From the NCBI RefSeq assembly GCF_047600445.1, contig NZ_JASGKT010000002.1:1860001-1924000 (forward strand): DNA of 64,000 nucleotides. Direction: 5' to 3'. Of this stretch, positions 16,261 to 25,776 are shown piece by piece; position 1 is the stretch's first letter, and each line of letters begins with the position of its first letter. Both the position numbers and the translations under genes were made by a program. Under the pieces are notes generated by a model, which saw only the letters and a program-made list of their open reading frames with translations, was not told the origin of the DNA and made no database searches. Source of the stretch: Piscinibacter sp047600445 (GTDB taxonomy: Bacteria; Pseudomonadota; Gammaproteobacteria; Burkholderiales; Burkholderiaceae_C).

Positions 16261-16272
16261 ACGGCGCGGCCG

Positions 16273-17793
<1,521 letters not shown>

Positions 17794-17797
17794 TGAA

Positions 17798-18874
17798 TCA
17801 AGGCAGCGGAATCAGGATCTTGAACAGCGTCCTGCCCGGTTCGCTCTCGCATTCGATCGTGCCCTGGTGTTGCTGCACGAAGGTCTGCGCGAGCGTGAGC
17901 CCGAGTCCGGAGCCGCCATCGCGCCCCGATACCAGCGGGTAGAAGATGTGCTCTCGGATGGACTCGGGCACGCCCGGGCCGTTGTCCTGGATATGCAATT
18001 CCAGTGCCAGACGATAGCGCTGCTTGCCCAGCGTCACCTGGCGCGCGATGCGCGTGCGCAGCGTGATCACCGCGTCGCCGGCGGCGATGCGCTCGGTCAG
18101 CGCCTGCGCGGCGTTGTGGGCGATGTTCAGCACCGCCTGGATGAGCTGCTCGCGGTCGCCGCGGAAGTCGGGAACCGAGACGTCGTAGTCGCGCTCGACC
18201 TTCAGCCCGCGCGGGAACTCCGCCAGGATCAGCGAGCGCACCCGCTCGCACACCTCGTGGATGTTGAGGTCGCTGACCACGTGCGGCTTGCGGTGCGGCG
18301 CGAGCAGGCGGTCGACCAGCGCCTGCAGCCGGTCGGCCTCGTTGATGATGACCTGGGTGTACTCGGTCAGCGCGCGGCCCTCGACCTCCATGCCGAGCAG
18401 TTGCGCCGCGCCGCGGATGCCGCCCAGCGGGTTCTTGATCTCGTGGGCGAGGTTGCGGATCAGCTCCTTGGTGGCCTTGGCCTGGTCGAGCGCGCGTTCC
18501 TCGCGGTCCTGGCGCGTCTGCTGCTCGATCTCCACCAGCTCGATCAGCACGTGCGGCGTGCCGTCCATCTGCGTGACGATGGCGTGCACCGGCAGCGCGT
18601 CGCCGCCGGCCGGGCCGGGGCGGCGCAGCAGCGTCTCCATGCGGCTGGTGGAGAACTCGTTGCGCGCCACCGCGGCCACCGTCTCGCGCAGCGTGCCGGC
18701 GTCGACGAACCAGTCGAACAGCGAGCCGCGCTGCACGCTGCGGCGCGACAGGCCGAGCACGTTCTCGAACGAGGCGTTGGCGAACACGCAGCGCCCCTGC
18801 GGCGACACCACCGCGATCATGGTCGCGAGGTGGTCGAAGGCGGCGTAGGCGCCGGCGTCGGCGTCGGGCGTCAC
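17798..18874 (-). CDS. glnL: Nitrogen regulation sensor kinase NtrB
   Basis: A 358-residue cytoplasmic histidine kinase. A PAS domain (about 10-120) precedes the dimerisation helix with the phospho-acceptor H144 in NLAHEIKNPLGGIRGAAQLL. The ATPase domain has the N-box NIAHNAAQAL, the G1 box DNGPGVP and the G2 box GGSGLGLTLAQTFVQQHQG. NtrB phosphorylates NtrC when nitrogen is limiting, under PII control. It lies between a small exported-protein gene and glnG in the same direction. Length and layout are normal. Confidence 0.95.
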   Translation of the reverse strand: MTPDADAGAYAAFDHLATMIAVVSPQGRCVFANASFENVLGLSRRSVQRGSLFDWFVDAGTLRETVAAVARNEFSTSRMETLLRRPGPAGGDALPVHAIVTQMDGTPHVLIELVEIEQQTRQDREERALDQAKATKELIRNLAHEIKNPLGGIRGAAQLLGMEVEGRALTEYTQVIINEADRLQALVDRLLAPHRKPHVVSDLNIHEVCERVRSLILAEFPRGLKVERDYDVSVPDFRGDREQLIQAVLNIAHNAAQALTERIAAGDAVITLRTRIARQVTLGKQRYRLALELHIQDNGPGVPESIREHIFYPLVSGRDGGSGLGLTLAQTFVQQHQGTIECESEPGRTLFKILIPLP

Positions 18875-18881
18875 GACGGCA

Positions 18882-19385
18882 TCACGAGGGCGGCAGCTTG
18901 CCGATCTCGCGCTTGATCGCGGCGATGTCGCTTTCCTTGCGCGCGATCGCCGCCTTCATCTCGGCGGCGCGGTCGAGGTACTTCTGGTAGTTGCGCTCGT
19001 CGCCGCGGCGCTCGGGCTCGCCGTTGTTGTATTCCTTCTGCATCTGCGCGAGGCGCTCTTCTTCCTTCTTCAGCTCGGCCTCGAGGATGCGGCGCGCGTC
19101 GGCGTCGCGCGCGCGCTGCTGCGAGGGGTCGACGCGCGAGTCGGGCCCGCGCGACGCCGCCGCCTCGGGCACCGGCGAGCCGGCCCGGGCGCGCGGCGCC
19201 TGGCCCTGGATCACCGTGATGGGCGCGCCCTCGATGGTCTTGCAGCCGCGGCTGTCGGCCTCCTTGGCCGAGATGTCGGCGCTGCTGGTGTAGACGTTGC
19301 CCGGGCAGCGGTACACCGTGACCTGCGCGGCGGCGGCCAGGGGCATGAGCAGCAGGACGGCCAGGCCGGAGGGGAAGCGGTGCAT
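18882..19385 (-). CDS. Exported coiled-coil protein (DUF4124-like N-terminus)
   Basis: A 167-residue protein with a signal peptide (LAVLLLMPLAAAAQ). A short Cys-containing domain, VTVYRCPGNVYTSSADISAKEADSRGCKTI, resembles DUF4124 modules of periplasmic proteins. A charged region follows, and then a long coiled coil from about residue 95 (EAELKKEEERLAQMQKEY; MKAAIARKESDIAAIKREIGKL). It sits between glnA and glnL, 7 bases before glnL and 110 bases after the glnA stop, with a terminator in that gap. It could be expressed with ntrBC. Function unknown. Confidence 0.75.
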   Translation of the reverse strand: MHRFPSGLAVLLLMPLAAAAQVTVYRCPGNVYTSSADISAKEADSRGCKTIEGAPITVIQGQAPRARAGSPVPEAAASRGPDSRVDPSQQRARDADARRILEAELKKEEERLAQMQKEYNNGEPERRGDERNYQKYLDRAAEMKAAIARKESDIAAIKREIGKLPPS

Positions 19386-19450
19386 GCGAAGGACTCCTTG
19401 GCCGGATCGTAGCCCAGCGTCGATGCCCCGCGGCCGGTCGGAGTTCCAAC

Positions 19451-19475
19451 AAAAAGGGACGGCCGCGGCCGTCCC
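19451..19475 (-). terminator. Rho-independent terminator after glnA
   Basis: A perfect 20-base palindrome (19456-19475, gggacggccgcggccgtccc) can form a nine-pair stem. On the minus strand it is followed by five T residues (19451-19455). It lies 20 bases beyond the glnA stop and should end most glnA transcripts, making read-through into orf-glnL-glnG limited or regulated. Confidence 0.85.
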
Positions 19476-19495
19476 TTCGTCCCTGCGGGAAAAGC

Positions 19496-20911
19496 TCACA
19501 GGGCGTAGTACATGTCGAACTCGACCGGGTGGGTGGTCATGCGGAAGCGCTGCACCTCCTGCATCTTCAGGTCGATGTAGGCGTCGAGGTAGGCGTCGGT
19601 GAACACGCCGCCCTTGGTCAGGAAGGCGCGGTCCTTGTCCAGGTACTCCAGCGCCTGGTCCAGGCTGTGGCAGACGGTCGGGATCTTCGCGTCCTCTTCC
19701 GGCGGCAGGTGGTACAGGTCCTTGGTGGCGGCTTCGCCCGGGTGGATCTTGTTCTCCACGCCGTCCAGGCCGGCCATCAGCAGCGCGCTGAAGGCCAGGT
19801 AGGGGTTGGCGGTGGGATCCGGGAAGCGCGCCTCGATGCGGCGGCCCTTCGGGTTGGCGACGTAGGGAATGCGGATCGAGGCCGAGCGGTTCTTCGCCGA
19901 GTAGGCCAGCTTGACCGGCGCCTCGAAGCCGGGCACCAGGCGCTTGTAGCTGTTGGTGCCGGGGTTGGTGATGGCGTTGAGCGCGCGCGCGTGCTTGATG
20001 ATGCCGCCGATGTAGAACAGCGCGAACTCGCTCAGGCCCGCGTAGCCGTCGCCGGCGAACAGGTTCTTGCCGTCCTTCCAGACCGACTGGTGCACGTGCA
20101 TGCCGCTGCCGTTGTCGCCGACGATGGGCTTGGGCATGAAGGTCGCCGTCTTGCCGTAGGCGGCGGCGACGTTCTGGATGATGTACTTCTGCAGTTGCAG
20201 CCAGTCGGCGCGCTGCACCAGCGTGCTGAACTTGGTGCCGATCTCCATCTGGCCGGCGGTGGCCACCTCGTGGTGGTGCACCTCGACCGGGATGCCCATC
20301 GACTCGAGGATCAGGCACATCTCCGAGCGCAGGTCCTGGCCGCTGTCGACCGGCGGCACCGGGAAATAGCCGCCCTTGACGCCCGGGCGGTAGCCGGAGT
20401 TGCCGTGTTCGTAGTCCTTGCCGGTGTTCCAGGCGGCTTCCTCGGACTCGACCTTGACGAAGCAGCCGGACATGTCGACGTTCCAGCGCACGTTGTCGAA
20501 GATGAAGAACTCGGGCTCGGGGCCGAAGTAGGCGGCGTCGCCCAGGCCGGAGGACTTCATGTAGGCCTCGGCGCGCTTGGCCAGCGAGCGCGGGTCGCGC
20601 TCGTAGGGCTTGCCGTCGCTGGGCTCGAGCACATCGCAGGTCAGCAGCAGCGTCGGCTCTTCGAAGAAGGGGTCGATGTTGGCGGTGTTCGGGTCCGGCA
20701 TCAGCAGCATGTCGGAGGCCTCGATGCCCTTCCAGCCGGCGATCGAGGAGCCGTCGAAGGCGTGGCCCGAGGTGAACTTGTCTTCATCGAACGCAGACAC
20801 GGGCACGGACACGTGCTGTTCCTTGCCGCGGGTGTCGGTGAAGCGGAAGTCGACGAACTTGACTTCGTTCTCCTTCACCATCTTCATCACGTCGGCGACG
20901 GTCTTGGCCAT
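19496..20911 (-). CDS. glnA: Glutamine synthetase type I
   Basis: A 471-residue dodecameric enzyme making glutamine from glutamate, ammonia and ATP. Seen are the beta-Grasp domain (KFVDFRFTDTRGKEQH), FDGSSIAGWKGIEASDM, GPEPEFFIFD and HHHEVATAGQMEIG (metal ligands), NGSGMHVHQSVWK, NPGTNSYKRLVPGFEAP and RSASIRIPY. The adenylylation site is Y400 in DLYHLPPEE, so the enzyme is of the GlnE-regulated kind. Upstream on the same strand are a sigma-54 promoter and NtrC-type sites, and downstream a terminator. The first gene of the nitrogen module. Confidence 0.98.
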   Translation of the reverse strand: MAKTVADVMKMVKENEVKFVDFRFTDTRGKEQHVSVPVSAFDEDKFTSGHAFDGSSIAGWKGIEASDMLLMPDPNTANIDPFFEEPTLLLTCDVLEPSDGKPYERDPRSLAKRAEAYMKSSGLGDAAYFGPEPEFFIFDNVRWNVDMSGCFVKVESEEAAWNTGKDYEHGNSGYRPGVKGGYFPVPPVDSGQDLRSEMCLILESMGIPVEVHHHEVATAGQMEIGTKFSTLVQRADWLQLQKYIIQNVAAAYGKTATFMPKPIVGDNGSGMHVHQSVWKDGKNLFAGDGYAGLSEFALFYIGGIIKHARALNAITNPGTNSYKRLVPGFEAPVKLAYSAKNRSASIRIPYVANPKGRRIEARFPDPTANPYLAFSALLMAGLDGVENKIHPGEAATKDLYHLPPEEDAKIPTVCHSLDQALEYLDKDRAFLTKGGVFTDAYLDAYIDLKMQEVQRFRMTTHPVEFDMYYAL

Positions 20912-20992
20912 CAAAGCATCTCCTGGCAGGCTGGTAGGTCGGTGGATTGGTGTGTGGGCCCGGGGTTTCCCCCGAAAAGCGCACAGGAATGT

Positions 20993-21008
20993 AGCAGGAG
21001 ACATGCCA
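20993..21008 (-). promoter_or_regulatory. Sigma-54 promoter of glnA
   Basis: On the minus strand the bases tggcatgtctcctgct carry GG and GC dinucleotides separated by exactly ten bases, the -24/-12 layout of sigma-54 promoters (reference TGGCACG-N4-TTGC). It lies 82 bases before the glnA ATG. Paired with upstream NtrC-type sites and with ntrBC downstream, the assignment is strong. Confidence 0.75.
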
Positions 21009-21059
21009 GCAGCCACGCCCGGAGCCTGGTTCCGCGCCGCGCCGGGCGTCACGCAGGTC

Positions 21060-21097
21060 GAACCAAATCAGGGCGAGCTTATGCTCTATTTTGGTGC
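21060..21097 (-). promoter_or_regulatory. Two NtrC-type enhancer sites upstream of glnA
   Basis: On the minus strand gcaccaaaatagagc (plus 21083-21097) matches 13 of 15 bases of the dyad GCACCAAAATGGTGC. A weaker copy, gccctgatttggttc (plus 21060-21074), matches the consensus GCACY-A-N3-TRGTGC at about 12 of 15. Their centres are 23 bases apart, near two helical turns, and lie about 60-85 bases upstream of the -24 element, as expected for NtrC dimers acting on sigma-54. Confidence 0.65.
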
Positions 21098-21111
21098 GTA
21101 GTTTCGAACGC

Positions 21112-21936
21112 TCAACGCACCAGTTCGGGGCCGAGCCGGGCGTCGTGGCGGCGCAGGCCGGCCAGCAGTTCGCCGTAGGCCGCGGCGAGCCGCCCGGCGT
21201 CGGCGCCCTTGACCCCCAGTTCGATGTGGCGGCCCCACTCGGCGTGGTCGACGCTGGGCAGGCTGAACACCTTGATGCCGTCGAAGCGCGCCTCGATGGC
21301 TTCCATCAGCGGCGTCAGCGCGGCTTCCATCGCGCCGAACACGATCACCGAGCGCTCGCTCGTCACGACCGCGCGCTGCGCATGCTTGCAGTGGGTGTCC
21401 AGCGCCCACTCGATCATCGGCCAGGCCATCACCGGGAAGCCCGGCACGAAGAAGACCGCGCCGCCCGCCTCGCCGGGGTGCAGGCTGAAGCCGGCGATCT
21501 TGTTGTACGGGTTGGGCACGATGCGCGCGCCCTCGGGGAACACGCCCATGTTCAGGCGGTGCAGGTTGTCGGGCCGCTCGGGCTCGCAGGGCGTGCCCTG
21601 CTCGCGCGCCACGTCGCGCATGCGCTCGCGGATCAGCTCGGCGGCCTCGGCGTGCAGCGCCAGCGGCACGCCGAGCGCGCGCGCGGCGCACTGGCGCGTG
21701 TGGTCGTCGGGCGTGGCGCCGATGCCGCCGCAGGAGAACACCACGTCGCCGCGCCGCGCGGCGTCGAGGGCCTCGTGCAGGTCGGCGGTGATGCGCTCGC
21801 GCTCGTCGCCGGCGTAGCGCGCCCAGGCGAGCGACAGGCCGCGCGCGGCGAGCAGTTCGATGACCTTGGGCAGGTGCTTGTCGGCGCGCTTTCCGGACAG
21901 GATCTCGTCGCCGATGATGATCAGGCCGAAGTTCAT
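21112..21936 (-). CDS. CinA-type molybdopterin-binding domain protein
   Basis: A 274-residue protein of the MoaB/Mog-like (MoCF biosynthesis) fold found at the N-terminus of CinA (competence/damage-inducible). Seen are NFGLIIIGDEILSGKRADKHL, DVVFSCGGIGATPDDHT, PNPYNKIAGF and FFVPGFPVMAWPM. The C-terminal nicotinamide-nucleotide amidase domain of full CinA is absent, as in many proteobacterial short forms. The start is the ATG that overlaps the stop of the preceding EI24 gene by four bases. CinA domains of this sort can have ADP-ribose pyrophosphatase activity, which is only a possibility here. Confidence 0.88.
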   Translation of the reverse strand: MNFGLIIIGDEILSGKRADKHLPKVIELLAARGLSLAWARYAGDERERITADLHEALDAARRGDVVFSCGGIGATPDDHTRQCAARALGVPLALHAEAAELIRERMRDVAREQGTPCEPERPDNLHRLNMGVFPEGARIVPNPYNKIAGFSLHPGEAGGAVFFVPGFPVMAWPMIEWALDTHCKHAQRAVVTSERSVIVFGAMEAALTPLMEAIEARFDGIKVFSLPSVDHAEWGRHIELGVKGADAGRLAAAYGELLAGLRRHDARLGPELVR

Positions 21937-22799
21937 GGCGGCGGCAGGATCTCCACGGGCTCCAGCAGCGGCGGCGCGGACGCGGGCGGCGCAGGCGGCG
22001 GTTCGCGCTCCAGCCGCAGCGCGGCCAGCGCGGCCAGCGCGAAGTGCGCGAACCACAGCGCCGCGAAGGCGAAGACCAGCGTGTAGATCCAGATCGCCGC
22101 CGGCACCAGCACCGGCGCCAGCGCGACGAACATGCCACCCGACACCCACAGCAGCCCCGGCGCGGCGCCGAGCAGGCCGGCCACCACGCCCATCGCCAGC
22201 ATGGGCATGCGATGGCGCGCCACCAGCTCGCGGCGCTCCTCGCGGCTGGCGTGCTCGGCCAGCACGTCGTAGCCGAGCACGCGGTAGGTGAGCCAGCCCC
22301 AGATCAGCGGCGGAATCACCAGCACCAGCGGCGGCACCAGCCACAGCGGGATCGACACCACCATCGCCAGCAGCGCCACCGCGGTGGCCACCAGCGCCAC
22401 CAGCGCGCCGCGCCACCACGAGCCGCCGTGGCGGCGCTCCAGGTCGGGAAAGCGCCGCTGCGCCACCAGGTGCAGCATCGCCGGCGTCATCAGCACCGAC
22501 ACCGCCAGCAGCGCCATCACCACGATCAGCGGCGTGGCGAGGAAGACGATGATCAGCGGCGCCAGCACCGACCTGAACCCGCCCAGGCCGAAGCCTTCGA
22601 GCCAGGTGAAGAAGCTGGTGACGAAGGGCCAGCCCTGCAGCGTCGCGTTGACGAGGTCGACCGTGCGGTCCCAGTACAGGTAGCCCAGGCCCAGCGAGAC
22701 CACCACCATCAGCACCAGCGGCAGCACCGACAGCGCGATCACGCGCGGGTGCAGGCAGTAGGCGGCCGCGCGCCAGAAGGCATCCAACACCAGCTTCAT
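21933..22799 (-). CDS. EI24 (CysZ-like) membrane protein
   Basis: A 288-residue inner-membrane protein with four to six long hydrophobic segments (VIALSVLPLVLMVVVSLGLGYLYW; SVLAPLIIVFLATPLIVVMALLAVSV; GALVALVATAVALLAMVVSIPLWLVPPLVLVIPPLIWGWLTYRVLGYD). The last segment with YDVLAEHASREERRELVARHR is typical of the EI24 domain. CysZ members carry sulfate, but the Burkholderiales type has no known substrate. The C-terminal tail is proline-rich. It is overlapped by the CinA-type gene, so the two are co-translated. Confidence 0.8.
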   Translation of the reverse strand: MKLVLDAFWRAAAYCLHPRVIALSVLPLVLMVVVSLGLGYLYWDRTVDLVNATLQGWPFVTSFFTWLEGFGLGGFRSVLAPLIIVFLATPLIVVMALLAVSVLMTPAMLHLVAQRRFPDLERRHGGSWWRGALVALVATAVALLAMVVSIPLWLVPPLVLVIPPLIWGWLTYRVLGYDVLAEHASREERRELVARHRMPMLAMGVVAGLLGAAPGLLWVSGGMFVALAPVLVPAAIWIYTLVFAFAALWFAHFALAALAALRLEREPPPAPPASAPPLLEPVEILPPP

Positions 22800-22818
22800 G
22801 TGCGCAGTGTGCCCGGGT

Positions 22819-24021
22819 TCAGCGCAGGTTGCCGGTGTGGCCGAGCGAGTAGCGGCCCGGCTGCGGCCAGACGGTCAGGCCGTGCGGCTCGGCGCCGACC
22901 TTGATCTGCTTCACGTCGCCGTTGGCGGTGTCGAAGCGGTAGACCACGTCGTCGTAGCGCGCCGCCAGCCACAGGTACTTGCCGTCGGCGCTGACGTTGC
23001 CCATGTCGGGGCTGCCGCCGCCGGGCACGGCCCAGCGCGCCACCACCTTCTCGGTGGCGAAGTCGATCACCGTCACGCCGCCGTTGCCCAGGCGCGAGCC
23101 GTGGATCTTGTGCGAGCCGCGATTGGCCACGTAGAGTAGCCGGCCGTCGCGGCTCGGGTACAGCCCGTGCGCGCCCAGGCCGGTCTGGATGAAGCCGACC
23201 TGCTTGAAGGCGTCGCCATCGACCACGTGCACGCCGTCGGCATGCATGTCGGCCACGTAGAAGCGCTTGCCGTCGGGCGAGACGCGGATGTCCTGCGGCA
23301 TGCCCTTGGTGACCGTGCACACCTCGCTCTCGCCCGGCTCCCACGCCTGCCCGGCCTGCGTGCGCGGCGCGCGCGGCTTCTCGACCAGGCGCGTGGCCGG
23401 CATCTGGAGCTGCAGGTAGCCGAGCACCTTGCGCTGCGGCAGGTCGATCTTGACCAGCGTGCCGGAGAACTCGCAGGTGAAGATCGCGAAGCGGCCGTCG
23501 ATCGAGAAATCGGCATGGTTCACGCCCGGGCAGCCCGGCACGTCGATCGAGTACTGCACGGCCATCGTCTTCGGGTCGCGGAAGTCGAGCCGCTTGCGCG
23601 CCTCGGCCACCACGATGGCCGACTTGCCGTCGGGCGTGGCATACATGTTGTACGGGTCGTCGACCATCACGGCCTGGCCCGGCTTGCCGGTGCGCGGGTC
23701 GATCGGCGTCAGGCTGCCGTCGGTGCGGCCCTCGGCGTTGTTGGTCACCCACAGCGTGCGCAGGTCCCACGAGGGCACGATGTGCTGCGGGCCGCGGCCG
23801 ACCTTGAAACGGTCGACCACCTTCATCGCCTGCGGGTCGATCACGTAGACGTCGTTGCTGCGCAGGTTGGGCACGTAGATGCGCTCGAGGTCGCCCTGCA
23901 GCGCCGGGCCGATCTTGCCGGCGCCGGTCTCGGCGTAGACGTTCGGGGTGGTCTGCGCCTGCGCGCCCAGGCACAGGAAACTCGTGGCCGCCAGCGTGGC
24001 GGCGATGTGTCGCTTGGTCAT
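22819..24021 (-). CDS. Exported YVTN-type beta-propeller protein
   Basis: A 400-residue periplasmic protein: signal peptide (IAATLAATSFLCLGAQAQ), then repeated beta-propeller blades with the YVxN/VxD pattern (RIYVPNLRSNDVYVIDPQAMKVVDRF; RLLYVANRGSHKIH; VTVIDFATEKVVARWAVPGGGSPDMGNVSADGKYLWLAARY; the closing HGLTVWPQPGRYSLGHTG). Two Cys-containing loops (DVPGCPGVNH; IFTCEFSG) are unusual for plain YVTN proteins. Related propellers include NirF-like and peptide-maturation-linked proteins. It follows the creatininase gene after 39 bases, so a joint role in the periplasm is likely. Confidence 0.82.
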   Translation of the reverse strand: MTKRHIAATLAATSFLCLGAQAQTTPNVYAETGAGKIGPALQGDLERIYVPNLRSNDVYVIDPQAMKVVDRFKVGRGPQHIVPSWDLRTLWVTNNAEGRTDGSLTPIDPRTGKPGQAVMVDDPYNMYATPDGKSAIVVAEARKRLDFRDPKTMAVQYSIDVPGCPGVNHADFSIDGRFAIFTCEFSGTLVKIDLPQRKVLGYLQLQMPATRLVEKPRAPRTQAGQAWEPGESEVCTVTKGMPQDIRVSPDGKRFYVADMHADGVHVVDGDAFKQVGFIQTGLGAHGLYPSRDGRLLYVANRGSHKIHGSRLGNGGVTVIDFATEKVVARWAVPGGGSPDMGNVSADGKYLWLAARYDDVVYRFDTANGDVKQIKVGAEPHGLTVWPQPGRYSLGHTGNLR

Positions 24022-24060
24022 GGAGGGAAAAAAGGGTGGGAAGGCGATTCGGGTCGATTG

Positions 24061-24846
24061 TCAACGCTTGGCGGTGCGCTCGCGGATGACAGCCGCCGTC
24101 TCTTCGACGATCAATGCCGTGCCCAGTTGTCCCAGTTCAACACTGGCGCGGCGCGGATCACCGCTGACGCCGACACGCTGCGCCGGCGTGCTGGCGCGGC
24201 CCAGCCACTCGGCGCGCACCAGCGAGGGATCGACCGCCAGCGCGAGCGAGGTGTCGGCCAGGCCGGCATGCTCGCCGATCTCGCCGGCGCCGTAGCCGCG
24301 CGCGGCCAGCAGCCTGGCGTAGCCCGACTGCGCGGCGCGGTAGTACTCGGCCGGCGCATGCACGCGGCAGCCGTCGCGTTTGAAGCGCGCCGCCACGCGC
24401 ACGAGGTTCTTCTGGTAGCCGCCGTGGTCGCCGAGCAGCACCACGTCGCGGAAGCCGGCGTGGCACAGGCTCGCCGCCGCGCCTTCGAGCACGGCTTCGA
24501 AAGCCGGCTCGGGAATCGACAGCGTGCCGGGGTAGCGCATGTGCGCCTGCGGCGGCTCGATTCGCCCTTCGGGCACGTAGGCGAGCACCGGCGCCACCAG
24601 CGCGTCGCCCAGCCGTTCGGCGATGCGCTCGGCCAGCACGCGGGCGCGCACGTTGTGCTTGCCCAGCGCCATGTGCGGGCCGTTCTGCTCGGTGCCGCCT
24701 ATGGGCAGCAGCGCCGTCGTCGCGCCGGCGGCGATGCGCGCGCGCAGTTCGGTGGAGGTCAGCGCCTCGAGTTGCAGCGGCGCGGCGCGCGCCGCGACCG
24801 CCAGCAGCAGCCCGGCCGCCAGCAGCACGGCGCGGCGCTCATTCAT
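24061..24846 (-). CDS. Exported creatininase-family amidohydrolase
   Basis: A 261-residue protein of the creatininase fold, with the metal-binding patterns LPIGGTEQNGPHMALGKHN (Glu, His, Asp/Asn), EPPQAHMRYPGTLSIPE, VLLGDHGGYQKN and GEHAGLADTSLAL. Unlike cytoplasmic creatininases or MftE it has an N-terminal signal peptide (RAVLLAAGLLLAVAARAAP), so it should act in the periplasm. Its ATG (24846) overlaps the end of the AIM24-type gene by eight bases. Substrate unknown. Family members cleave creatinine-like rings or peptide bonds, including MftE in mycofactocin maturation. Confidence 0.82.
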   Translation of the reverse strand: MNERRAVLLAAGLLLAVAARAAPLQLEALTSTELRARIAAGATTALLPIGGTEQNGPHMALGKHNVRARVLAERIAERLGDALVAPVLAYVPEGRIEPPQAHMRYPGTLSIPEPAFEAVLEGAAASLCHAGFRDVVLLGDHGGYQKNLVRVAARFKRDGCRVHAPAEYYRAAQSGYARLLAARGYGAGEIGEHAGLADTSLALAVDPSLVRAEWLGRASTPAQRVGVSGDPRRASVELGQLGTALIVEETAAVIRERTAKR

Positions 24847-25669
24847 CGTCGCCGCCGCCGTCGCCGCCGCCGAGCACGCCGCCGAGCAGCCCGCCGGCGG
24901 CGAGTCCGCCCAGCAGCGAACCTTCCTCGCGCCCGCCGCGGCCGGTCTGCGGCGCCGCCGCGAACACGCGCGAGGCCAGGCGCGAGAACGGCAGGCTTTG
25001 CAGCCACACCGTGCCGGGCCCACCGACCTTGGCGAAGAACAGGCCCTCGCCGCCGAACAGCGCGGTCTTGATCTTGCCGACGTACTGGATTTCGAAATTC
25101 ACCCCCGGCGTCAGCGCCACCAGGCAGCCGGTGTCGACCAGCAGCGTCTGCCCGGCCGCCAGCTCGCGCTTGACCACCGTGCCGCCGGCATGCACGAAGG
25201 CCAGGCCGTCGCCTTCGAGCTTCTGCATGATGAAACCTTCGCCGCCGAAGAAACCCACCGACAGCTTGCGCTGGAAGTGGATGCCCAGCGAGACGCCGCG
25301 CGCCGCGCACAGGAAGGCGTCCTTCTGGCAGATCAGCGTGCCGCCGAGCTGGCGCAGGTCCATCGGCAGGATCTTGCCCGGGTACGGCGCCGCGAAGGCC
25401 ACGCGCAGCTTGGCGCGCGTCGGGTTGCTGTAGACGGTGGTGAAGAGCGACTCGCCGGTGACCAGCCGCTTGCCGGCGCCGAGCAGCTTGCCGAACAGGC
25501 CGCCCTGCTGCGCGCTGCCGTCGCCGAACACCGTGTCCATCTGGATGCCGCCGTCCATGAACATCAGGCTGCCAGCCTCGCCGACGGCCGCCTCGCCGGG
25601 GTCGAGCTCGACCTCGACGAACTGCATTTCCGCACCCTTGATCTCGAAATCGACGACATCCATGGCCAT
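24839..25669 (-). CDS. AIM24/TIGR00266 family protein
   Basis: A 276-residue cytoplasmic beta-rich protein with the TIGR00266 pattern: GEAGSLMFMDGGIQMDT, GKRLVTGESLFTTVYSN, FAAPYPGKILPMDL, CQKDAFLCAARGVSLGIHFQ, FGGEGFIMQKLEGDGLAFVHAGGT, and LVDTGCLVALTPGVNFEIQYVG. It ends in a Gly-rich acidic tail (GGLLGGVLGGGDGGGDDE). The family is widespread and poorly understood. It heads an apparent operon with the creatininase and beta-propeller genes and is divergent from the diguanylate cyclase gene. Confidence 0.88.
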   Translation of the reverse strand: MAMDVVDFEIKGAEMQFVEVELDPGEAAVGEAGSLMFMDGGIQMDTVFGDGSAQQGGLFGKLLGAGKRLVTGESLFTTVYSNPTRAKLRVAFAAPYPGKILPMDLRQLGGTLICQKDAFLCAARGVSLGIHFQRKLSVGFFGGEGFIMQKLEGDGLAFVHAGGTVVKRELAAGQTLLVDTGCLVALTPGVNFEIQYVGKIKTALFGGEGLFFAKVGGPGTVWLQSLPFSRLASRVFAAAPQTGRGGREEGSLLGGLAAGGLLGGVLGGGDGGGDDE

Positions 25670-25776
25670 TGCACTGCTCCTGGGTTGCGATGACGGCGAT
25701 TCTCCCAGACCCCTAGAACGATCCCCCCTAAGAGGTACACCATTCGCGGCGCGCAGCGGCCAGAATGGGCGACGCC

